64,000 nucleotides of DNA from Nonomuraea candida. GTDB taxonomy: Bacteria > Actinomycetota > Actinomycetes > Streptosporangiales > Streptosporangiaceae. The notes below the pieces were generated by a model. It worked only from the letters and a program-made list of their open reading frames with translations. It made no database searches and had not been told where the DNA came from. This document shows, piece after piece, positions 26,918 to 35,594 of the stretch (within the stretch, counting starts at the first letter, position 1; each line of letters opens with the position of its first letter). The stretch is from contig NZ_JOAG01000005.1 of NCBI RefSeq assembly GCF_000725485.1, positions 284,130-348,129 of the forward strand. The letters run 5' to 3'. A program made the translations under genes and the position numbers.

Positions 26918-28187
26918 GCGTGCCGTCGTCGGCGAGGTGCACGGGCTGCCCGGTGCGCGCGGAGACGTTGGCCGCGTGCCCGGTCAGCACGCTGCGGATG
27001 CCGTCGCGGTAGCCGGCCTGCCGGGCCAGCGGGTCGTCGCCGGGGCCGCGGAAGACGTCGTCGAGCAGCAGCTTGTCGCCGCCGCCATGGCCGCCCGCCC
27101 CCGACTCGATGGGCACCTCCTCCGGCTCGCTCCAGTGCCGGCGCAGCGTGAGCCGCTCCCAGGAGCCGGCGGCGTGCTCCTTGGAGCTCGCGCTGGGGTC
27201 GATGGCGGCGTGCGGCGAGGTCCACTCGCGCTCCACCACGTCCAGCTCCAGCCGCCCGGCGGTGCCGTTGAAGGCCACCCGGTAGCCCTCCCAGGGGGCG
27301 TGGGCGTGCAGCGAGTACGTCATCACCGCGCGGTTGGCGTAGCGCACCATGACCGACATGTTGTCGTCGATGGTGATGCCCTCGCCGAAGACGTCCTGGT
27401 CGCGCAGGTAGCCGTCCTCGTGCTCGGCGTCCAGGTAGAGCCGCTTGAGCCGCTCGTCCTTGGCGATGTCGAGCAGGAACGGGTCGGTGCCCAGCCCGGG
27501 AGCGCCGTGGGCGCGCTCGGGCCGGTCGGTCAGGCCGCGCCGCGCGGCGTTCTCGGCGCCGTAGAACCGCAGGTCGGTCTGGGCGAAGACGAGCTCGGGC
27601 GCCGACTGGAGCCACCAGTTGACCAGGTCGAAGTGGTGGGTGGACTTGTGCACGAGCAGCCCGCCGGAGCTGGCCCGGTCGCGGTGCCAGCGGCGGAAGT
27701 AGTCGGCGCCGTGGATCGTGTCGAGCGTCCACTCGAAGTGCACCGAGGTGACCTCGCCGATCGCGCCCTCCTGGAGGAGGCGGCGGACGGCGGAGTTGCG
27801 CGGCGAGTACCGGTAGTTGAAGGTGACGATCAGCTTGCCGGTGCTGCGCTCGGCCGCGGCGGCGATGGCCGCGCAGCCGTCGGCGTCGATCGTGAGGGGC
27901 TTCTCCACGATGACGTCGCGCCCCGCGTCGAGCGCCGCGCACACGTACCGGGCGTGCGTGGCGTCGACGGTGGTGACGATGACCGCGTCGGCGAGCTCGA
28001 GCACCTTGTCGAACTCCTCGGCGGCGAAACACGGCACCTCCCGGCCGATCCGCTCGGCGTAGTAGGCCATGCGGGTCCGGTTGGTGTCGCACAGGGCGAC
28101 GATGGTGCCGGCGTCGCGCCACTCCCCGAGCAGCGCGTCGACGTACATCTGCGCGCGGTGCCCGAGCCCGACGAACGCGTACTTCAT
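26907..28187 (-). CDS. Gfo/Idh/MocA family oxidoreductase
   Basis: 426-residue NAD(P)-dependent sugar dehydrogenase. N-terminal Rossmann motif FVGLGHRAQMY, the EKP motif in VIVEKPLT, and the (alpha/beta) substrate domain with the putative catalytic histidine in HKSTHHFDLVNWW. The long insert after that motif is typical of the actinomycete members in sugar operons. Follows the binding-protein gene by 20 bases (ribosome site AAGGAGAG). Probably oxidises or epimerises the imported sugar. Confidence 0.85.
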   Translation of the reverse strand: MKYAFVGLGHRAQMYVDALLGEWRDAGTIVALCDTNRTRMAYYAERIGREVPCFAAEEFDKVLELADAVIVTTVDATHARYVCAALDAGRDVIVEKPLTIDADGCAAIAAAAERSTGKLIVTFNYRYSPRNSAVRRLLQEGAIGEVTSVHFEWTLDTIHGADYFRRWHRDRASSGGLLVHKSTHHFDLVNWWLQSAPELVFAQTDLRFYGAENAARRGLTDRPERAHGAPGLGTDPFLLDIAKDERLKRLYLDAEHEDGYLRDQDVFGEGITIDDNMSVMVRYANRAVMTYSLHAHAPWEGYRVAFNGTAGRLELDVVEREWTSPHAAIDPSASSKEHAAGSWERLTLRRHWSEPEEVPIESGAGGHGGGDKLLLDDVFRGPGDDPLARQAGYRDGIRSVLTGHAANVSARTGQPVHLADDGTRVR

Positions 28188-28207
28188 GTCTCTCCTTTTC
28201 CGCGGGG

Positions 28208-29494
28208 TCAGCCCGCGAGCGCGGCGTTGGCCTCGGTCAGGAACTTCTGGGCGGCGTCATCGGGGGTCATGCGACCGAAGATGATCTCCTCGGTGTAGCG
28301 CTTGAGCATGTCCTCCATGGCGCTGGCGCCCTTCGGCGGCGCGGTGACCGGGTCACCCAGCTCGCCCTTGATGCTGTCCATGAAGGTCAGCACCTTCTGG
28401 TCGGCCGGGGGCAGCTTGTCCTTGACCGCCGCCAGCACCTTGGAGCTGGCCGGGATGCCGCGGTCGCTGAGGATGATGCCGCCCGCCTCCGGGTCGTTGA
28501 TCATGAAGTCGATGAACTTGGCCGCCTCGGCGGGGTGCTCGCTCTTGGAGGAGGCGGTGTAGAACATCGCGGGCTGCAGGAACATGCCGCCGGAGGCGGC
28601 GTCCGGCGTCTTGGGCAGGCGCAGCAGGTCCAGCTCCGCGCCCGCCGCCTTGCTGGCGGCGCCGAGCTGGTTGCTCCACCACATGCCGGAGGCGCCGGTG
28701 TTGGTGGCCAGCAGCGACTGGTCCACGCTGTTCGCGCCGACCTCGGCGGTCTTGGCGGCGTCGGGGCTGCCCTTGACCTTGATCATGTTCTGCATGATGG
28801 CCCACCAGTCCTTGAGGGTCTGGGGGGAGACGCCGAGCTTGTTGCCCTGGTACAGCTTCTCGCCGCGCTGGGTGGCGTAGATCTCCAGGAAGCCCGGGTT
28901 CCAGCTGAGCTGGGTGCCGTAGACGGAGCCGCCGCTGCCCTCGGTGATCTTGCCGGCCCACTCGACGTACTCGTCCCAGGTCCACTTGGTGTCGTCCGGC
29001 ATCTTGGCCTTGGACTTCTCGACCAGCGACGGGTTGACGACCAGGGGGAAGACGTTGGCGCCGGTCGGGATGGCGTACTGCTTGCCGTCCACCGAGCCGC
29101 TGCCCAGCAGCTTGGCGTCGATGTCGCCCGTCGTGACCTTGCCCGTCAGGTCGGCCAGCGTGCCGCGGTCGGCGTACTCGCGCAGGCCGCGGATCTCGAT
29201 GGTGATGACGTCGGGGGCGTCGCTGGCGGCGACCTTGGTGGACAGCGTCTCGTAGTAGCTGGCGAAGTCGGAGAACTCGCCCTCGACGTCGATCGTCGGG
29301 TTCTTGGCCTCGAACTTCTTGATGGCCTCTTCGGTCATCTTCTGCCGGGCGTCGCTGCCCCAGTAGGAGAAGCGCAGCTTGATCTTGTCGCCGGCGCCTC
29401 CCGCGTCGCCGCCGCCGCTGCCGCACGCCGCGGTGACCGCCAGCACAGCGGTGGCGAGCAGGGCCGCCGACCACGTCTTCTTGACAGAGCTCAC
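28208..29494 (-). CDS. Sugar ABC transporter substrate-binding lipoprotein
   Basis: 428-residue family 1 binding protein. Signal with VTAACGSGG lipobox (Cys24), then the sugar-binding fold (LRFSYWGSDARQKMTEEAI, VITIEIRGLREYADRG, SYWG and GTQLSW segments). GTG start behind AGGAGG. Third gene of the leftward ABC operon controlled by the LacI-type regulator. Likely ligand is a sugar, sugar acid or oligosaccharide processed by the linked dehydrogenases. Confidence 0.9.
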   Translation of the reverse strand: MSSVKKTWSAALLATAVLAVTAACGSGGGDAGGAGDKIKLRFSYWGSDARQKMTEEAIKKFEAKNPTIDVEGEFSDFASYYETLSTKVAASDAPDVITIEIRGLREYADRGTLADLTGKVTTGDIDAKLLGSGSVDGKQYAIPTGANVFPLVVNPSLVEKSKAKMPDDTKWTWDEYVEWAGKITEGSGGSVYGTQLSWNPGFLEIYATQRGEKLYQGNKLGVSPQTLKDWWAIMQNMIKVKGSPDAAKTAEVGANSVDQSLLATNTGASGMWWSNQLGAASKAAGAELDLLRLPKTPDAASGGMFLQPAMFYTASSKSEHPAEAAKFIDFMINDPEAGGIILSDRGIPASSKVLAAVKDKLPPADQKVLTFMDSIKGELGDPVTAPPKGASAMEDMLKRYTEEIIFGRMTPDDAAQKFLTEANAALAG

Positions 29495-29528
29495 GGCTCT
29501 ACCTCCTGTGAATGTTGGGGGGTGAGGA

Positions 29529-30392
29529 TCACTTCAGGCCCGTGGTGGCCACACCACGGATGAGATACTTCTGACCGGCCACGAAGAAGCCGAAGATCGG
29601 CCCGAGGGCGAGGATCGACATGGCGAACATCGGGCCCCAGGACGAGTCGCTGCTGGCGTCGAGGAACGTGCGGAGGGCGACCGGGGCGGTGAAGTTATCC
29701 GGGTTGTTGAGATACAGGAGCTGACTGAGGAAGTCGTTCCAGGTCCAGATGAACGTGAAGATCGCCGTGGTCGCGAGCGCCGGCAGGCACAGCGGGATGA
29801 TGACGCGGATGAAGGTCCTCCAGTACCCTGCGCCGTCGATCTCGGCGGCCTCGTCCAGTTCTCTGGGAAGAGTACGGATGAACTGCACCATGAGGAAGAT
29901 GAAGAACGCGTCCGTGGCCAGGATCTTGGGCAGCACCAGCGGCCAGATCGTGTTGATCAGGTCGAGCTTGGAGAACATGATGTACTGCGGCACGATCAGC
30001 ACGTGGTGCGGCAGCATGATGCCGCCCAGCATGAGCGTGAACCACAGCTTCTTCAGCGGGAAGTTCAGCCGCGCGAAGGCGTAGGCGGCCAGCGAGCAGG
30101 CCACCAGGTTGGCCACCACCGAGATGATCGTGATCACCGCGGAGTTCCACAGGTAGTAGCCGAAGGGGTGCTTCAGCGCGGTCCACCCCTCGGTGTAGTT
30201 CTCCAGCGTGATCTCGCTGGGCCACAGTCCGGGCTGGCGGAAGATCAGCTCCTCCGGCTTGAGCGAGCTCGAGATCATCCACAGCAGCGGATAGAGCATG
30301 ACCAGACCGAAGCCCACCAGCAGGATGTGCTTGGTGATCCGGCCGCCCTTGAGGGGCCGGAACAGGAACATCGGCCTACTTTTCGTCGCCAT
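29529..30392 (-). CDS. Sugar ABC transporter permease, MalG type
   Basis: 287-residue permease with six transmembrane segments. EAA loop EAAEIDGAGYWRTFIRVIIP. It overlaps the partner permease by 17 bases, so both are translated in a coupled way. Lower GC at third codon positions in parts than its neighbours, still within actinomycete range. Confidence 0.9.
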   Translation of the reverse strand: MATKSRPMFLFRPLKGGRITKHILLVGFGLVMLYPLLWMISSSLKPEELIFRQPGLWPSEITLENYTEGWTALKHPFGYYLWNSAVITIISVVANLVACSLAAYAFARLNFPLKKLWFTLMLGGIMLPHHVLIVPQYIMFSKLDLINTIWPLVLPKILATDAFFIFLMVQFIRTLPRELDEAAEIDGAGYWRTFIRVIIPLCLPALATTAIFTFIWTWNDFLSQLLYLNNPDNFTAPVALRTFLDASSDSSWGPMFAMSILALGPIFGFFVAGQKYLIRGVATTGLK

Positions 30393-31320
30393 AGAAGACC
30401 CAATACTTGGACGCGAGGAAGTTCACCCCGGTCAGGCCGGCAATGATGAGCAGCAGGACCCAGGCCATCGCGGCGGCATAGCCCATGTCGAAGTGCTTGA
30501 AGCCCGAGAGGTACAGGTAGAGCGTGTTGAACATCGTGGCGTCGGCGGGGCCGCCCGTGCCGTTGCTGACGATGAACGACTGCGTGAACGACTGGAACGA
30601 CTTGATGATCTCCAGCACGAGGTTGAAGAAGATGATCGGCGTCAGCAGCGGCAGCGTGATCGAGCGGAACTGCCGGAACTTGCCGGCGCCGTCCACCGAC
30701 GCGGCCTCGTAGTAGCTGCTGGGGATCTGCCTGAGCCCGGCCAGGAAGATGATCATCGGGGCGCCGAACGTCCAGACGTGCAGGATGATCAGGGTGCCCA
30801 GGGCGGTGTCCGGGTCGCTGACCCAGCCGGTCCCCTCGATCCCGAAGACCGACAGGAAGGCGTTCACCAGGCCGTCGGCGCCGAAGACCTTGCGCCACAG
30901 GATCGCGATCGCCACGCTGCCGCCCAGCAGGGAGGGCAGGTAGAAGATCGAGCGGTAGATGGTCAGGCCCCGCAGCCCCCGGTCCAGCACCAGGGCCAGC
31001 GCGAGCGCGAAGGCCAGCTGCAGCGGGACGGACACGACCACGTAGATCGTCGTCACCTTCAGCGAGTTCAGGTAACGGGGGTCCTCGGTGAACATCTTGA
31101 CGTAGTTGTCGAGCCCGACCCACGTGGCCTCTTCGAGGAGGTTGTAGTCGGTGAACGACAGGTACAAGGAGGCGATGATCGGGCCGATCGTGATGACGAG
31201 CAGGCCGACGAACCATGGGGCCAGGAAGAGATAGGCCGCCCGCGCCTCCCGGCGGGACCGTTTCGTGGAGCGGTAGTGGCCTGCGGGCTGGGGGGCCGCG
31301 CTGCTGAGGTTCACCGCCAC
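30376..31320 (-). CDS. Sugar ABC transporter permease, MalF type
   Basis: 314-residue permease, first structural gene of the leftward operon. EAA loop YEAASVDGAGKFRQFRSITLP. GTG 31320 has no good ribosome site. GTG 31314 is more likely, because a ten-codon upstream ORF with a strong ribosome site ends there as GTGA (see next entry); the first two residues are uncertain for that reason. Confidence 0.88.
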   Translation of the reverse strand: MAVNLSSAAPQPAGHYRSTKRSRREARAAYLFLAPWFVGLLVITIGPIIASLYLSFTDYNLLEEATWVGLDNYVKMFTEDPRYLNSLKVTTIYVVVSVPLQLAFALALALVLDRGLRGLTIYRSIFYLPSLLGGSVAIAILWRKVFGADGLVNAFLSVFGIEGTGWVSDPDTALGTLIILHVWTFGAPMIIFLAGLRQIPSSYYEAASVDGAGKFRQFRSITLPLLTPIIFFNLVLEIIKSFQSFTQSFIVSNGTGGPADATMFNTLYLYLSGFKHFDMGYAAAMAWVLLLIIAGLTGVNFLASKYWVFYGDEK

Positions 31321-31343
31321 CGTGCCACCGAAACTTCAGTCAT
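31311..31343 (-). CDS. Ten-codon leader ORF coupled to the permease
   Basis: ATG at 31343 behind GGAAGG encodes MTEVSVARWR and stops at 31311, where its TGA overlaps GTG 31314 of the permease as GTGA. The good ribosome site serves the leader and not the permease, so permease synthesis probably depends on translation of the leader. Not previously annotated as far as I can tell. Confidence 0.5.
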   Translation of the reverse strand: MTEVSVARWR

Positions 31344-31370
31344 CACGGACCTTCCGGCAAGGAGTGAATG

Positions 31371-31419
31371 GATAGCGCTTTCCTATAGCCGCCGGGAAAG
31401 TTACGTCAACCCTTTGCAG
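31371..31419 (-). promoter_or_regulatory. Promoter of the ABC operon flanked by LacI-type boxes
   Basis: Minus-strand TTGACG (31409-31404) and TATAGG (31387-31382), 16-base spacing. A GATAGCGCTTTCC box (31371-31383) overlaps the -10 side and CAACCCTTTGCAG (31407-31419) overlaps the -35. The placement fits repression by the LacI-type regulator encoded at 31538-32491. Confidence 0.6.
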
Positions 31420-31516
31420 GCGTTACATAGCCGTTACCGATATATCGATGCAACGTTTTCCCAGGTGAGAGGCATGGTCACGCGATAAGTCAGATGAATT
31501 ACGATCTGGTTTAGTA

Positions 31517-31529
31517 CAACCGTTTGCAG
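31517..31529. promoter_or_regulatory. LacI-type operator box
   Basis: CAACCGTTTGCAG, just beyond the 3' end of the regulator gene. It differs at one or two positions from the boxes at 32509 and 32651. Confidence 0.55.
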
Positions 31530-31537
31530 GCGCGGAG

Positions 31538-32491
31538 TCATCGCCGGGCCGCGGTGGAGTCCCTGATGACCAGGCGCGTCTCCAGCGACGTGGTGGCGCT
31601 GACCTCCTGGATGAGCAGGTCCACCGCCAGCCTGCCGGCCGCGGCCGTCGGCATGGCGACCGTGGTGAGTTTGGGCCGGTTGAGCCGTCCCGGCACGATA
31701 TCGTCGATCCCCACCACGCTGACGTCCTCCGGCACGCTCAGCCCGAGATCGCCCAGCCCCTCGATGAGCCCGATGGCCACCAGGTCGTTGTAGGCGAGCA
31801 CGCCGGTCGCCCCTAAGTCGCGCACCCGGGCCGCCGCGGCGAACCCGCCGCGCTCGGTGGGCGCGTTGGGGCCGATCGCGACGAGCTCGACGCCCGGCAC
31901 CTGCTCGGCCGCCGTGCGGATCTCGGCGCTCGTCCACGAGCCGGCGGGCCCCGACACGAGCGCGACCCGGGTGTGCCCGAGCCCCGCCAGGTGCTCGACC
32001 GCCAGCCTGGCCCCGTGGCCGACGTCCATGAGCACGGTGGCCGCGCCGCGCAGCCGCCGGTTGATCACCACGAACGGCACCCGCTCGGCCAGCCGCTCCA
32101 GCACCTTGTTGGAGGAGCGCGGGCTGCACAGCACCACGCCGTCCACCTGCTTGGAGAAGGCCTGGATCAGCTCCTCCTCGGCGGCCGGCTCCTCGTCGGT
32201 GTCGGCCACGAACAGGTGGTAGTCGCGCTGCCTGGCCGCCGCGTGCGCGGCCTTGATCAGCGGCGGGAAGAACGGGTTGGCGATGTCGGCCACGATCAGC
32301 CCGAGGTTGTGGGTACGCCCGGTCGTGAGCGCCCTGGCCGCCCGGTTGGGCCGGTATCCCAGCTCCTCTGCCACCGTCAGCACCCTGGAGCGGGTGGCGG
32401 CGTTCACCATGTGCGGCGCGGAGAACGTCCTGGACACCGTCGAGACATGCACGCCGGAGGCCCTGGCCACATCACGAATCGTCACTGTCAC
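31538..32491 (-). CDS. LacI family transcriptional regulator
   Basis: 317-residue repressor. N-terminal HTH (TIRDVARASGVHVSTVSRTFS) with hinge helix (NRAARALTTGRT), followed by a periplasmic-binding-protein-like sensor domain. It lies between the two divergent catabolic units, and at least five related boxes occur around it, so it most likely controls the leftward importer operon, the rightward sugar-acid operon and itself. GTG start at 32491. Confidence 0.92.
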   Translation of the reverse strand: MTVTIRDVARASGVHVSTVSRTFSAPHMVNAATRSRVLTVAEELGYRPNRAARALTTGRTHNLGLIVADIANPFFPPLIKAAHAAARQRDYHLFVADTDEEPAAEEELIQAFSKQVDGVVLCSPRSSNKVLERLAERVPFVVINRRLRGAATVLMDVGHGARLAVEHLAGLGHTRVALVSGPAGSWTSAEIRTAAEQVPGVELVAIGPNAPTERGGFAAAARVRDLGATGVLAYNDLVAIGLIEGLGDLGLSVPEDVSVVGIDDIVPGRLNRPKLTTVAMPTAAAGRLAVDLLIQEVSATTSLETRLVIRDSTAARR

Positions 32492-32508
32492 AGTCGCTCA
32501 CCCTAACG

Positions 32509-32549
32509 CAACCGCTTGCAGAGCCCATGCCGGAGATGAAAGCGCTTGC
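32509..32549. promoter_or_regulatory. Two LacI-type operator boxes upstream of the regulator
   Basis: CAACCGCTTGCAG at 32509-32521 and GAAAGCGCTTGCC at 32537-32549, the second with a palindromic AAGCGCTT core. They suggest autoregulation and control of the divergent operon. Confidence 0.55.
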
Positions 32550-32650
32550 CGCACCACCAGGGCAGAGACGGAGTCGGGAAGCCCCAGCTAGACGCGTGGT
32601 AACGAAATCCCCTCTTGACGCCCTGCCCCTCGGGACACAAAGGTTTAGTG

Positions 32651-32663
32651 CAACTGTTTGCAG
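32651..32663. promoter_or_regulatory. LacI-type operator box before the epimerase
   Basis: CAACTGTTTGCAG, 20 bases before the GTG start at 32684 and between a TTGACG element (32615-32620) and the ribosome site GAAGGAG. Repression of the rightward operon is likely. Confidence 0.55.
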
Positions 32664-32683
32664 TCTTGAAGGAGCCCCATACG

Positions 32684-33580
32684 GTGAGCAGAGTCCTCGT
32701 CACCGGAAGCGCAGGACGCCTCGGCCGCAGCGTGGTCAGCACGCTCGCGGCGGCCGGGCACGAGGTCATCGGCGTTGACCGCGCCCCCGGAACCCCGCAG
32801 GAGGCCGCCGTCACCCTGCCCGCCGACCTCACCGACACCGGTGAGACGTTCGAGGTCCTGGCCAGGTTCAGGCCCGAGTCGGTGATCCATCTGGCCGCGA
32901 TCGCCACCCCGTTCAGCTTCCCGGAATCAGTGATCTTCAAGGTCAACACGCAGCTCGCGTTCAACGTGTGCGAGGCGGCCGTGGCGCTCGGCGTCGGCGG
33001 CGTCGTGGTGGCCAGCAGCCCGACCGTCATGGGATACGGCGCGCCCGGCGGCTGGACGCCGTCGTACCTGCCGATCGACGAGGAGCACCCGGTCCGGCCC
33101 TGGAACGCCTACAACCTGTCCAAGGTGACGGCCGAGCAGACGATGAAGGCGTTCGCCGCGGCCGGCGCCGCGACGCGGTTCGCCGCCGTCCGGCCGTGCT
33201 TCGTGATCCCGCCCGAGGAGTGGGCCGGCGCGCCCACGCAGTCGGGCCACACCGTGCGCGAGCGCCTCGACCGGCCCGAGCTGGGCGGGGTGTCGCTGTT
33301 CAACTACATCGACTCCCGCGACGCCGCCGAGATGATCGCCGTGCTCGCCGAGGCGCTGCCCGAGCTGCCCAACGGCGAGGTGTTCTTCGCCGGCGCGGCC
33401 GACGCGCTGGCCCGCAAGCCGCTGGCCGACCTGCTGCCCCAGGTCGTGCCCGGCACCGAGGCGCTCGCCTCGGGGCTCACCGGCACCAGCCCGGCGTTCT
33501 CCACCGAAAAGGCCGGGCGGCTGCTCGGCTGGCAGCCCAGGCGTAGCTGGCGCGACGAACTCAAGGATGTAGCCGAATGA
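32684..33580 (+). CDS. NAD-dependent epimerase/dehydratase family protein
   Basis: 298-residue extended SDR. Cofactor motif LVTGSAGRLGRSV, active-site YNLSK, and LFNYIDSRDAAEMI in the C-terminal part. Its place before kdgD and an enolase-type dehydratase suggests that it oxidises a sugar or uronate (similar to uronate dehydrogenase) rather than acting on a nucleotide sugar. I chose GTG 32684 because GAAGGAG is nine bases upstream. Confidence 0.8.
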   Translation: MSRVLVTGSAGRLGRSVVSTLAAAGHEVIGVDRAPGTPQEAAVTLPADLTDTGETFEVLARFRPESVIHLAAIATPFSFPESVIFKVNTQLAFNVCEAAVALGVGGVVVASSPTVMGYGAPGGWTPSYLPIDEEHPVRPWNAYNLSKVTAEQTMKAFAAAGAATRFAAVRPCFVIPPEEWAGAPTQSGHTVRERLDRPELGGVSLFNYIDSRDAAEMIAVLAEALPELPNGEVFFAGAADALARKPLADLLPQVVPGTEALASGLTGTSPAFSTEKAGRLLGWQPRRSWRDELKDVAE

Positions 33581-34449
33581 ACCTCAGCGGTGTGCTGTTC
33601 TTCCCCGTGACCCCCTTCGACGCCGGCGGCGCGCTCGACGAGCGCCTGCTGGCCGAGCACATCCGGCGCGGCATGGAGCACGGCCCCGGCGGCGTCTTCG
33701 TGGCGTGCGGCACCGGCGAGTTCTCCGCCCTGTCGGAGGCCGAGCACGCGCGGTCGGTGCGGGTGGCGGCCGAGGCCGTGGCCGGCCGGGTGCCGCTGTT
33801 CGCGGGCGCGGGCGGGCCGCTGGGCGCGGCGCTGAGCCAGGCGCGGGCCGCTCGTGATGCGGGGGCCGACGGGCTGCTGCTCATGCCGCCCTACCTGGCG
33901 CAGGGTCCGGGGCACGGCTTCGCGGCCTACGTCCGGGCGGTGGCCGAGGTGCTGCCAGTGATCATCTACCAGCGCGGCTCCGTGGTGCTCGAACCCGAGG
34001 CCGTGGTGGAGCTGGCGGGCATCCCGGGGGTGATCGGGCTCAAGGACGGCCTCGGCGACATCGACCGCATGCAGCGGACCGTGCTCGCCGTGCGCGAGAC
34101 GCACCCGGACTTCCTGTTCTTCAACGGGCTGCCGACGGCCGAGCTGACCATGCCCGCCTACCGGGGCATCGGCGTGGAGCTCTACTCCAGCGCGGTGTTC
34201 GCGTTCGCGCCGGAGATCGCGCTGGCCTACCTGAACGGCGACGAGCGGCTGCTGACCGAGTTCTACGCCCCGCTCGTCCGCCTGCGCGGCAAGGTCCCCG
34301 GCTACCCGGTCGCGCTGGTCAAGGCCGGCGTCCGGCTGCGCGGGCTCGACGTGGGCACCGTCCGGCCGCCGCTGGTGGAGGTGACCGGCGAGCACCTCGC
34401 CGAGCTGGAGGCGCTGATCAAGACCGGTCTCGACCTGGTGGTGTCATGA
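33577..34449 (+). CDS. kdgD: 5-dehydro-4-deoxyglucarate dehydratase (KdgD)
   Basis: 290-residue member of the dihydrodipicolinate synthase fold. Schiff-base lysine in VIGLKDGLGDI, the tyrosine in IIYQRGS, ADGLLLMPPYL, GLPTAELTMPAY and YSSAVFAFAP are the KdgD hallmarks. KdgD converts 5-keto-4-deoxyglucarate to 2-oxoglutarate semialdehyde with loss of water and CO2, feeding the TCA cycle. ATGA overlap with the epimerase and with the dehydratase that would supply its substrate. The next enzyme, a semialdehyde dehydrogenase, is not in the window. Confidence 0.85.
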   Translation: MNLSGVLFFPVTPFDAGGALDERLLAEHIRRGMEHGPGGVFVACGTGEFSALSEAEHARSVRVAAEAVAGRVPLFAGAGGPLGAALSQARAARDAGADGLLLMPPYLAQGPGHGFAAYVRAVAEVLPVIIYQRGSVVLEPEAVVELAGIPGVIGLKDGLGDIDRMQRTVLAVRETHPDFLFFNGLPTAELTMPAYRGIGVELYSSAVFAFAPEIALAYLNGDERLLTEFYAPLVRLRGKVPGYPVALVKAGVRLRGLDVGTVRPPLVEVTGEHLAELEALIKTGLDLVVS

Positions 34450-35498
34450 CGATCGCGGACCTGCGCACCGAGCTGCGCACGGCCCCGCTGCCGCGGCCCT
34501 GGGGCGCGGACGTGCCGGACAACCACGTGATCGTCACGCACGTCACGCTCAAGGACGGCCGCACCGGCACCGGGTTCTCCTGGACGCCGCAGATCGGCGC
34601 GCACGCCGTCAAGGCGCTGCTCGACCACGACCTGCGCGAGGCGCTGATCGGCCTGCCCGCGCACCCCGAGGTGGTGTGGGACCGGCTCTGGCGGCACCTG
34701 CGCGAGGCCGGCCCCGGCGGGATCACCACGATCGCGTTGGCCGGCGTCGATCTGGCGCTGTGGGACCTGCGCTGCGGTGACGAGGCGCTGCCCGACGTGC
34801 TGGGCCGGCGGCGCGACGAGGTGCCGGTCTACGGCAGCGGCGTCAACCTGCACTACCCGCTCGACGAGCTGGTGGCGCAGGCCGGGCGCTGGGTGGCGGC
34901 CGGCTACTGGGGCGTCAAGATCAAGGTGGGCCGCCCGGACCTGGCCGAGGACGTCGCCCGCGTGGCGGCCGTCCGCGAGGTGATCGGCCCCGACCGGCTG
35001 CTGATGATCGACGCCAACCAGCGCTGGGACCTGCACAGGGCCCGCCGGGCGCTGGCCGCGCTGCGCGAGTTCGACCTCCACTGGATCGAGGAGCCGCTGC
35101 CGGCCGACGACGTGGCCGCGCACGTGGAGCTGCGCCGCTCCGTCGACGTGCCGGTCGCGGTGGGCGAGAACGTCTACACCACCTACGGCTTCCGCGACCT
35201 GCTGGCGGCCGGGGCGTGCGACATCGTGCAGCCGAACGTGGTGCGGGTGGGCGGCATCACGCCGTTCCTGCGGATCGCGGAGCTGGCCAGGACGTACGGC
35301 GTGCCGGTCTACCCGCACCTGCTGGGCGAGGTGTCGGGGCAGCTCGCCCTGTGCCTGCCGCAGCCGGTCATGGCCGAGGACGTGGAGGACGCCTCCTTCG
35401 CCCGGCTGGGCCTGCTGGCGGAGCCGTATCCCGTGGAGGTGTCGGACGGCGTGCTGCGCGCGGGCGGGCACGCCGGACTCGGGCTGAGGTGGTCGTGA
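34446..35498 (+). CDS. Enolase-superfamily sugar-acid dehydratase (mandelate racemase type)
   Basis: 350-residue protein. KxK base motif GVKIKVG, metal ligands in MIDANQRW, WIEEPLP and VGENVY, and a C-terminal His in YPHLLGEVSG. In this context it should dehydrate an aldarate or aldonate to the keto-deoxy acid used by KdgD. Which stereoisomer is not readable. Stop overlaps the first of two mini-ORFs. Confidence 0.82.
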   Translation: MTIADLRTELRTAPLPRPWGADVPDNHVIVTHVTLKDGRTGTGFSWTPQIGAHAVKALLDHDLREALIGLPAHPEVVWDRLWRHLREAGPGGITTIALAGVDLALWDLRCGDEALPDVLGRRRDEVPVYGSGVNLHYPLDELVAQAGRWVAAGYWGVKIKVGRPDLAEDVARVAAVREVIGPDRLLMIDANQRWDLHRARRALAALREFDLHWIEEPLPADDVAAHVELRRSVDVPVAVGENVYTTYGFRDLLAAGACDIVQPNVVRVGGITPFLRIAELARTYGVPVYPHLLGEVSGQLALCLPQPVMAEDVEDASFARLGLLAEPYPVEVSDGVLRAGGHAGLGLRWS

Positions 35499-35594
35499 TG
35501 ACGCCGATGCCCGGCGGGGAGAGGCCGTGAGGACGCCGGTGTCCGGCGGGGAGGGGTCGTGATGGCGCCGGACTTCGGCGGGAAGGGGGGCGCG
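35495..35594 (+). repeat. 32-bp repeat creating a chain of coupled mini-ORFs
   Basis: Three degenerate units start at GTG 35495, 35527 and 35559. The first two encode 11-residue ORFs (MMTPMPGGERP, 35495-35530; MRTPVSGGEGS, 35527-35562), each with GGCGGGGAG and a stop that overlaps the following GTG as GTGA. The third unit opens into the Gfo/Idh gene. Because 32 is not a multiple of three, each duplication regenerated stop-start coupling. Confidence 0.85.
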
